A stretch of DNA of 64,000 nucleotides, taken from assembly GCA_011033025.1 (NCBI GenBank), contig WFMF01000035.1, forward strand, positions 124,001-188,000, in the 5' to 3' direction. The notes under the pieces are model-generated. The model saw nothing but the letters and a program-made list of their open reading frames with translations, had not been told where the DNA came from and did not search any database. The position numbers were made by a program, and so were the translations under genes. Below, in pieces: positions 56,601-64,000 of the stretch; positions within the stretch are counted from its first letter, which is position 1, and each line of letters begins with the position of its first letter. The stretch comes from Beroe forskalii (Eukaryota > Ctenophora > Nuda > Beroida > Beroidae).

Positions 56601-59600
56601 AGTACTATATTTAGAAGCAAAGGGCGGAAGAAGAGTTCTAGCGAGGAAAAGTACTTGACATTTTATCAACAAGAAAAGTATTTTACCCTCTCCAATCCTA
56701 ATATAGTCATTTAATTTTAAGTCGTGAACTGATCAGTTAAATTGACCAGTCACTGTAAGCTGGTTTCTTGGCAAAGTGGCGTTTAAAACCGAAAGGAAAG
56801 TCTCAACACACGTTGCAGAGGACGCTAAACGTTCTCGACATGAAAACACCTCTGATATCGACGGTAAATTAGTTTACCCAGAAATTATAATCATCAGAAA
56901 TTTGGCCAATCAGCGCGCGAGTTTGCAGTCAACTCGTGCACTGATTGGTCAATGTCAAAGTGACCTGGGTAAGCTAAAACACTTTCGATAATAATCGGTT
57001 TACGTTGTTATATTTAGGCCCCATTGAAAAACTAAATGTTAACTGAGGAAACTCGCAACGCCTATTTGATTGAGATCAAAATATTTGATCACTTTTTGAA
57101 AGACGTCATTCTTATTGCTTTATATTGGCGCAAGCTTGTCCCACATAATATGAAAGCAATTTAGAATCTCTCTCGTTGCCTATAGTAGACACCACAACAA
57201 TATATAATCCAGTTGACACAGACAAACGTATGTTGATGCTCAGACTTTGTATGGCTGAGGTCATGCTTGTTTACTTTCTCTAGTACATCCCCCGCTCGAA
57301 AAACAGCGGTGCTACGTCACCAACGCTCCATGCTAAACCCTCTGATAGTGACGTCACTAGGCAGTGCGTGTTTGTCGCGTGGTGTGAATATATACAAACC
57401 GTGACGTTTGTGTGATAATTGCTTTCACAGCACACGCCCACAATCCACATTACTCAATTAATATTTCATATATATAGGAGAAGGAGGAATTATCATTATG
57501 CGTTTTGAATAACTATATTATTATTCAATATATATCTATTATAGTAGACGAATAATATATACTTCACGAAACGCATCTAAAGATTTGACAGTCAAATCTT
57601 TAGATGATTTTAAGACGTAAGGACGCGTTTAACTGGCTCACGAGTCACGAGTCAGGAGTTTTGTATTAACTAAGTCACGGTTGCGCAAAACGCTTTTTTA
57701 AATGATTTAGCCAGTTGTGCTAGTCACAATTTTGAAGATGTCGGTAAACGCTAAAAGAAGGCGAGTTTGAAAAATTTTGACCAAACTCTTTTTCTGTCTT
57801 AAAAGTTAAAAAGACAAGGATGTACACTATGATACGGCATCGTAACGGAACATTCAACATTGTGCGACCTGAGGGTATTTTCAATACAGTACCTATTCAA
57901 CATAGAAAATAAAAATAAGGCGGTTTTGAGGCGGTTAGAACAGCCCTACACATAAATTGCGCACATGGGTTTATAACAAGTTATTGAAATTAATGAAACT
58001 AAAAACACGTGATAGTAATACAAGCATGTGATTGGTCGGACGGATACTCCTGTTATTTGATTGGTCTACAGTCGCAGATCGCATTAAATATTATGATATC
58101 GTTATAACAACCCTGAGAGATTGTAGGGTTCAATCTGAATAAATTCGATAGCGAACTTGTGTATTACAATGACAAGTGAAATCACATTCTCACACGGTGT
58201 TAAGGTTAGGACACCTGCTTTTCAGTTTTCATGATAATGAATTGCGATATTTTCAATGCCATTCCTTATTAGAATTTTACTTATGGCCCTGCTTTTTCCA
58301 TAATAACGCGCGGAAATACGCGAGACAATCTCATGATAAATAAAATGACAATAACATTGGCGTCATTCCAAAAAGAAACCTTTCCCTGAGAACCGAGAAC
58401 TTTTCCCTTCATAAAACGCTTTTTACGAGGGAGTTAGATAAAAAGAAAAAAAAAAGAAAAAAAATGTAGATTCTACTCGAGATCCATTCTTCGCGAAAAA
58501 ACTGGAATTATGGACAGGCGAATAATATAAGCAGCGTATTAGCTTAGCAGCTGGTTTATTTGACATAGACCAATGCCAATCAGCGAGCGAATCAAGTGTT
58601 ACTAGCGCAGATTGGTCGATGTCATGACAACAACGGAATCTGCTATTTGAGCAACAAACTAAACGATGGAATCCACCCATCCCAAGCGCGAAACACTCGG
58701 GAATGTGGAAGGTCGCGGAAAAAAGTGCGCGCGATGGAGGACACGGTAAAATCCGACAACAAAAAAAGGCTCACCTCGTCGCGTTTCTGAGCAGCGAGCT
58801 TACAAATGTTCTGCATTTGGAGGGCGATGTGACTGGCGGGTTTGGTGCAGTGTAACACGTAACACCGGCAGCAGTTCAGCTGCTTCTGCTTAACCACGTA
58901 CGCAAAGTTCCTGGAAGGAGTAAACGGTTACGTTTTGCGGTGTTTTTGGAGGAGTTTACGGTTAAGTTATGTGGTTAAGTTATGTGGTTAAGTTGTGCGA
59001 AGTATTTAAATTACTTTCAGAGGGAGGCATTGATACCATAGATAATTATCTCGGCTCAGGATGGTCGTAGAGACTTAATTTTTAGTCCAAAATGTTCGTA
59101 ATATGTGGACGATCCCTTACCTGACGTCGTCACTTCCCACGCCCCATCTTCGGACGGTGAGAATGTTTTGTTTGGCGAGCACAGCTCCCGTCTTGTAGTC
59201 CAGCAGCTTGAAGAACGTTCCTTCGAACACAAGGATCTGCTGTGAAGTGTCCTGAGGAGCGAGTAGAGATGAGAGAAGGAGTGGGGGGGAGGGGGAGAAG
59301 GAAGGGGAGTGAGGGGGAGAGGGAGTGAGGGGGATAGAGGGAGTGAGGGGCAGTGTGCGAGGGGGAGTGAGGGGGATAGAGGGAGTGAGGGGGATAGAGG
59401 GAGTGATGGGGATCCCTAAGGGGATAGAGGGGGTGAGGCGGACAAGTGAGGGATGGGGAAAGGGAGTGGGGGGTGGGCGTGTAGGGGGAGGAGTGAGGGG
59501 GAAGGGAAGTAAGGCGGAGAGAGGGGGTGAGGCTCGTGATCAGTGAATGAAAGGGAGTTTAGTTCTTCTTAGTGGGGGATGGGCCGAAGAACAAGTCCCA

Positions 59601-62600
59601 TTCTCTCCCTAAGGTTATCTGACAGCGCACACAATGATTCGAATCGAGTAAGTTTATTAAGACCCGTAGAGAAGTTTCTATAACCCACCATTTGCTCGTT
59701 ATCATGAATGACGGAGCTCTAAGTTTGCGGATACACTCGTTAATTGCCACGGAACTGTTAGCTGCCTTCAGCGTCTTAGCGTCCATATCCATGTAGCCCA
59801 GGTTGATTACTTTGTGCCTGTAACACGGTGAGAGTTAGCGGTTTTCTTCGTCATTTACATCAAGCGGGACGCCGGGACAATTGTCAAAGTTTTTACAAAG
59901 TGCGACAGTTGTCTCAGTCGAGGACCGGGGTTCTTGGACAATGCCTCATAGACGTTAGGGTGCACAAAAGTTGGATTGGAGGGAAAAGGAAACGCATTCT
60001 CAAAAACCATATACAAACAACAATCATCAGAGCAAAAATACAATCACGAAATCGTAGAGATTGGCTAAAACCAACACGTTTAAATCACATACTGATCGGG
60101 AGGTAAGTCTTCGGCAGATTCCTGCAGACGTTGCGGACTCTCCTGTCTGGCTTCAGGGACAGAAAGCTGCTGAGAGTTCACTTTCTCTGATAGCTGCAAT
60201 TAAATGGGAGGTAAAATAGGGTGGCAGGATGTTCTAGAATGAGATTCATAAAAGCTCGTTGGAACTGCAAAGTTGCCTCTTAATGGTGTCAAAAGGAAGA
60301 TTGTAAAATTTCAATGTTACTCTTATCAAGTAACTTTTCAAAACAAGGTCATCAATTCATTGAACCCTCCCATACTAACGTCTTGGGTGGATGATAGTTT
60401 GGGGTGTTGGTACTGCGTAGTCCCGGAGGGTACGTGCCAGTAGTAGACACCAGTAGGGCCTTGTACTTGCTCCCACCCATCTCCTAGAACAATGCTACTC
60501 CCTGGGGATTAGAGTGTTAGACAACACCAACAGAATAATATCTGACAATGGGGGGGGGGGCGGGTGCAGGGTTGGAGGAATCATTCAATTTTATTCAATT
60601 CAGGAGCTTTTGTCGCCTGGTTCAAGGAGTGATAACCGTTCGCAGCGCGCGGGTTAGAAATGCACGTGGGCGGTTTTGAAACCTTGGCAACGCGCTTTTT
60701 CCTCGCAGAACCACAAAAAAGCTCCAGCTTACGTTCTGATTTCTCGCTCTCGAAGCCAGATACAACACTTTCTTTGCTGTTAACTGATTGTTTCTTCTGA
60801 AAGATGGAAGACACAACCCTCACAGTTATCGCCTCATTCATCCTCCTACTGGCAGTCAGTCTGATGGGACTGTTCATTTACCTGATCAGGACTGCTAAGC
60901 AAGACTCGGCTGCGACGATAATGAGGCTGAGTGGATCAGTGAACAAACTGATTCAACTCCAAACCACGAATGATCGGACGTTCTTGGAAATGCAAGCGTT
61001 TCTCCAGAAACGTCTCAAGAACCTCCTGATACCCAAGAGACCCCGGAGTGCTTCTCTCGGAGTGCAAGCGGACTTGGAGGCAGGGACGGAGACCCAGGGG
61101 AGCCAGACACAGGACCCCAACACAGTGATTGTCTGTGGGAGACTACCACCCTTGCTAGTTCGCCCTGCTCTCTCAAGCGACATCACTCTAGAGTTGGGGG
61201 AGGAGTGAGAGGTCAAGACTCCCAGCACATTCGCCCGGATTGGCGGACTTCTACCAGATTTACGATTTTAGCAACCATTTTATACGATTTTAGTACGGTC
61301 CCTAGTTTACTAGGGGCCACAGTGGGGGGAGGACTGGTAAGCCTCTTCGTGCCAGCCTCTGATTTCCCAGAGGTCCCACTGCCGCGGATCTGACCCGGCT
61401 GATGATCCAGGAGTGCGGTCAACTCCACTTAATGAGGCCATTGTTTTTGTATTTGAAGTTTTGTGTGTACTCAATTCAAACTAAGATCAAGTAAGAAACG
61501 AGGCGATTGCCGAATAAATAATCGTTAAAATGGAATATAATGTGATCTTTGAACGTCGATGGTCGAACGTTTGACCGGCCGTAATCAAAACATGCGCGCA
61601 AATTAAATAACGCGCGCGCTCAAAATAGATCATTGCGCGCGGAGTTCAGTAAAAATAATTTATCGCGTATTCCGTAAATTCCGGCAAAAAGGAGTGCCGT
61701 GGTCGATTATTCGCTCATTTGGCTCATTAAAGAAACACCGGACTTCAGGCCACCTAACCGCCGACCGCAGTGTAATGTAGCATTAGCTGGAGTCAAGTCA
61801 TAGCTTTGATCTTCCGCCTGTACACTGGAATGTATCTTAGGTAATGTATTGTTTGGGGAAACGGCGACTTATTTTGGGAATTGGGATTTCCACTGGGGAC
61901 TTATCATGCCGTTGAAAAACTTGCCATGGCAGGTTGAAGAAATGATGTTGAAATCAGAACAAGCAAATTAATATGTGTTAATATGATCAAATTCATGCGC
62001 AGGCGTGAACTGATAAATTTCAAAGTTAATCTCCGATTAAGGAATAATGACAAGAATCAGAATGTTGTTAGAGCCATTTACTTTGAAAGGCGACCAGTAA
62101 CTTAAACTTTTAAGATTTGATTCGAAAAAGTGAGGCCACCGTTTACTTGGTTAATGACCTTAATTGAGCCACAAACTATTTCAGTTTTTTTCCTCGTGAG
62201 AAAGTACAACTTTTGAAAATATAAGCCAAGGATTTCGCAATTCTTTGAGCCACGAAGTTTCTTAATCTATCTTCAATTCTGCGTAAGAAAAAGTTTTAGG
62301 TTTACCAGGTAATTTTAATTCGTAAATATATTTTGCAAAGGATGCTGTAACTGGCAATTGCACAACCTGAATGAGTGAATGGGGTCTGTTACCCTGTTGT
62401 GTTCAAGGAGTAGTCTGATTGTGATTACATAATGTGATTATTAAGGATACATTTAATGACTTAATGGTGCCAGATGCATGTAGCCGATGTAATTTACAAA
62501 TGCAATGACATTGTAGACTAGTGGTGTCAAAATATGTTCGTACGTCGTACAACGGTATGTAGTGTGACGTATTAGATTGGTGTCAAAGGCTAGTAGCGGT

Positions 62601-63898
62601 ATGAAGTCTGACGTATAGTGGTGTATGTAGTCTGTCGTATAGTGGTGTCAAAGTCTCGTAGCGGTATGAAGTCTGGGGTATTGTGGTGTCAAAGGCTAGT
62701 AGCGGTATGTAGTCTGACGTATAGTGGTGTCAAAGGCACGTATCGGTATGTAGTCTGACGTATAGTGGTGTCAAAAGGCACGTAGCGGTATGAAGTGTGA
62801 CGTATAGTGGTGTCAAAGGCACGTAGTGGTATATTATGAAGTCTGACGTATAGTGGTGTCAAAGGCACGCAGCGGTATGTAGTCTGACTAATAGTGGTGT
62901 CAAAGGCTAGTAGCGGTATGAAGTCTGACGTATAGTGGTGTCAAAGTCTCGTAGCGGTATGAAGTCTGGCGTATAGTGGTGTCAAAAGCACGTAGCGGTA
63001 TGAAGTCTGACTAATAGTGGTGTCAAAGGCAAGAAGCGGTATGAAGTCTGGCGTATAGTGGTGTCAAAACACTAGTAGCGGTATGTAGTCCAACTTATAG
63101 TGGTGTCAAAGTCTCGTAGCGGTATGAAGTCTGAAGTATAGTGGTGTCAAAGGCTAGTAGCGGTATGTAGTCTGACGTATAGTGGTGTCAAAGGCACGTA
63201 TCGGTATGTAGTCTGACGTATAGTGGTGTCAAAGGCACGCAGCGGTATGTAGTCTGACCTATAGTGGTGTCAAAGGCACGCAGCGGTATGTAGTCTGACT
63301 AATAGTGGTGTCAAAGGCAAGAAGCGGTATGAAGTCTGGCGTATAGTGGTGTCAAAACACTAGTAGCGGTATGTAGTCCAACTTATAGTGGTGTCAAAGT
63401 CTCGTAGCGGTATGGAGTCTGTAGTATAGTGGTGTCAAAAGGCGCGTAGCGGTATGAAGACTGAAGTAAAGTGATGTCAAGGGCTAGTAGCGGTATGAAG
63501 TCTGTCGTATAGTGGTGTCAAAGGCACGTAGTGGTATGAAGACTGACGTATAGTGGTGTCAAAAGGTACGTAGCGGTATGTAGTTTGGCGTATAGTGGTG
63601 TCAAAGGCTCGTAGCTGTATGATGTCCGTAGTAAACATTATATTAGTCATGGTGTAAAGTTTTATATGTGCACGGGTAGCGTATTGGAATAAGGTACTAC
63701 TAAGCCAACCAAGACATTATATAAACCTGACGTAGTGCTCTTGTTAAGGTTACTGTCTGTCTCTCCCATGACTTCATGATCGGCACTGTCAGTCTCCATG
63801 CTGTCTGTATCCAAGACAACACTATCAGTTTCCAAGGTAGCACTGTCAGTTGTCATAGCGACACACGAGGAGGAAGAAGATTTCACGGAGCCGTTCAT
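47652..63898 (-). CDS. APBB1: APBB / Fe65 adaptor: acidic N-terminus, WW domain, two PTB domains
   Basis: Fe65-family adaptor that links the APP cytoplasmic tail to nuclear and cytoskeletal partners. Exons: 63727-63898 (acidic, TDS-rich start), 60380-60501 (WW: GDGWEQVQGPTGVYYWHVPSGTTQYQ begins here), 60093-60193, about 59690-59817 (PTB1: VINLGYMDMD, SSVAINECIRKL), 59121-59239 (ILTVRRWGVGSDD), 58775-58910 (NFAYVVKQKQLNCCRCYVL), 48734-48854 (PTB2: RFETLYLGYIRVE), 48430-48513, 47943-48188 (RVRFVSFMALG, FYCHVYQSD, ACNARYQ) and 47652-47723 (FSFWKKLKKK, stop). Domain order and motifs match Fe65. Two joins are uncertain: the end of the 59.7-kb exon, and 48430, where the visible donor leaves one base too many. 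The second G of the WW core and the YYW triplet are kept; the second tryptophan is replaced (TTQYQHP). Paralogue (APBB1, 2 or 3) cannot be assigned. Confidence 0.9.
47907..47932. repeat. TGTC microsatellite in the last APBB intron
   Basis: Five or six TGTC units, the closest simple repeat to the APBB 3' exons. Confidence 0.85.
48575..48657. mobile_element. CCAATCAG-type MITE, copy B (degraded)
   Basis: ACGTATTAGCTTACCTACAG followed by ACCAATTAGTGCGTGAGTT; only the left half is clear. Same family as 46657. Confidence 0.55.
50388..50470. repeat. 21-bp ATAAAGTTATATTTTTCAT repeat, about 4 units
   Basis: CATAAAG followed by (A/T)-rich ATATTTTTCAT, repeated at about 21-base spacing in the long APBB intron. 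Confidence 0.85.
52847..52977. mobile_element. CCAATCAG-type MITE, copy C
   Basis: GCGCATTAGCTTACCCACAG, then TTGACCAATCAGCGCACAAG, ending near CACGGGTAAACTAAATCGC. Same family as 46657. Confidence 0.75.
53851..54416. repeat. 30-bp minisatellite carrying a CCAAT-box array
   Basis: Unit GTATCATCAACCAATCAGAC plus GGCTGGATGA, about 18 units. I count 18 CCAAT pentamers, most as AACCAATCAGA, which is the NF-Y consensus. Unit length is 30, about three helical turns, so sites face the same side of the helix. Open in several frames (MSIINQSDGW on plus, LMILIQPSDW on minus) because 30 is a multiple of three; not treated as coding. Located in the 10-kb APBB intron. Confidence 0.92.
55650..55773. mobile_element. 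CCAATCAG-type MITE, copy D
   Basis: GCGTATTAGTTTACCCACAG, GGCCAATCAGCGCACGAGTT, then CGCTGATTGGTCAATGTC and TGGGTAAGCTAATATGC: a well-kept palindrome of about 124 bases. Confidence 0.82.
56864..56981. mobile_element. CCAATCAG-type MITE, copy E
   Basis: GTAAATTAGTTTACCCAGAA, GGCCAATCAGCGCGCGAGTT facing CTCGTGCACTGATTGGTCAA, ending CCTGGGTAAGCTAAAAC. Confidence 0.78.
58534..58632. mobile_element. CCAATCAG-type MITE, copy F
   Basis: GCGTATTAGCTTAGCAGCTG, GCCAATCAGCGAGCGAATCA facing GCGCAGATTGGTCGATGTCA. It lies about 140 bases downstream of the end of an APBB PTB1 exon. Confidence 0.7.
59271..59535 (+). repeat. G-rich GGGAGTGAGGGGGATAGA tract
   Basis: About 260 bases of nearly pure purine with many GGG/GGGG runs at short spacing on the plus strand, in the APBB intron between two PTB1 exons. 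G-quadruplex potential is high on the strand opposite the APBB message. Confidence 0.9.
60804..61208 (+). CDS. Single-pass membrane protein ORF, 134 residues, nested in an APBB intron
   Basis: Intronless ORF with ATG at 60804 and stop TGA, on the strand opposite APBB, in the intron between the acidic first exon and the WW exon. Residues about 5-27 (TLTVIASFILLLAVSLMGLF, then IYLIR) form one transmembrane segment preceded by acidic MED and followed by positive RTAK, which suggests the N-terminus outside or luminal. The rest is a helical stretch (MRLSGSVNKLIQLQ to FLQKRLKNLLI), then a low-complexity acidic tail. No family recognised. An AATAAA lies at about 61513. Codon usage is more GC-rich than the surroundings, which supports a real gene, but there is no homology evidence. 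Confidence 0.5.
   Translation: MEDTTLTVIASFILLLAVSLMGLFIYLIRTAKQDSAATIMRLSGSVNKLIQLQTTNDRTFLEMQAFLQKRLKNLLIPKRPRSASLGVQADLEAGTETQGSQTQDPNTVIVCGRLPPLLVRPALSSDITLELGEE
61209..62520. other. APBB intron sequence without gene
   Basis: Includes the presumed 3' UTR of the nested ORF and a CG-rich patch with several GCGCGC motifs at about 61590-61640. Nothing else recognised. Confidence 0.5.
62525..63625. repeat. 41-bp minisatellite, about 27 units
   Basis: Unit TAGCGGTATGAAGTCTGACG plus TATAGTGGTGTCAAAGGCACG with point variants and a few 1-5 base length changes. Higher-order pattern: blocks near 62900-63110 and 63300-63420 repeat the same order of variant units. Lies in the first long APBB intron, about 100 bases from exon 63727-63898. 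Confidence 0.93.
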
Positions 63899-64000
63899 CA
63901 AACTGGCAAAAAGGTTTGGGTTATCGAGAATGGAACCTTAGAATATAAGTGAGTTTTTGTATTTTGGTAACTCGGGTAAATATCAAGGCAATGCAGTATT

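Noticed and set aside
59325-59546. Gly/Arg-rich 73-residue ORF
   Set aside because: Product of the GGGAGTGAGG purine repeat.
1-64000. tRNA, rRNA or prokaryotic operon features
   Set aside because: I saw no cloverleaf with A/B boxes, no rRNA-like stretch and no Shine-Dalgarno/operon layout; the window is eukaryotic.

Overview
The window is animal (bilaterian) nuclear DNA. Genes are built of short exons with GT-AG introns in consistent phase, introns and spacers are AT-rich, and tandem repeats, palindromes and small DNA transposons are abundant. The gene set is metazoan: tafazzin, TFIIF-alpha/RAP74, an Aa_trans amino-acid transporter, an SMG6-type PIN domain, an arthropod-type hemocyanin/phenoloxidase, a sushi-domain protein, an ETS factor and an APBB/Fe65 adaptor. 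A hemocyanin-superfamily phenoloxidase points to an arthropod, tunicate or hemichordate-like animal; I cannot decide which.

Layout. 1-4.4 kb: tafazzin (minus strand, running off the left edge), then TFIIF-alpha (minus). 4.4-11.15 kb: copy 1 of a segmental duplication, made of a 21-bp CG-rich minisatellite, a purine/pyrimidine repeat and an amino-acid transporter without its last exons. 11.15-13.7 kb: a small unidentified intronless gene (minus) and the SMG6-type PIN end (plus). 14.3-16 kb: a GC-hairpin element, a 143-bp tandem repeat and a foldback element. 16.1-18.1 kb: intronless phenoloxidase/hemocyanin (minus). 18.1-22.1 kb: no gene seen. 22.1-22.9 kb: C-terminal exons of a sushi protein (minus). 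23.2-33.8 kb: copy 2 of the duplication, with the transporter's terminal exons. It is enlarged by a 186-bp-arm perfect palindrome, a 19-unit array that repeats a 3' splice site, and two DNA transposon insertions whose empty sites survive in copy 1. 34.4-36.4 kb: seven-exon ETS gene (minus). 39.2-43.1 kb: unidentified seven-exon gene (minus). 44-47.3 kb: tandem repeats. 47.65-63.9 kb: APBB/Fe65 (minus), with a 10-kb intron holding an NF-Y-like CCAAT array and several copies of a palindromic element, and with an unrelated plus-strand membrane-protein ORF in its first long intron.

The genes are not an operon or pathway; they are independent housekeeping, signalling and immunity-type genes. The points most worth checking are in the duplicated transporter: (i) tandem amplification of a splice acceptor plus exon start, open in all three frames, and (ii) intron edges in both copies that carry the first bases of the next exon instead of normal splice sites. 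The second is either RNA-templated change or an assembly-polishing artefact.
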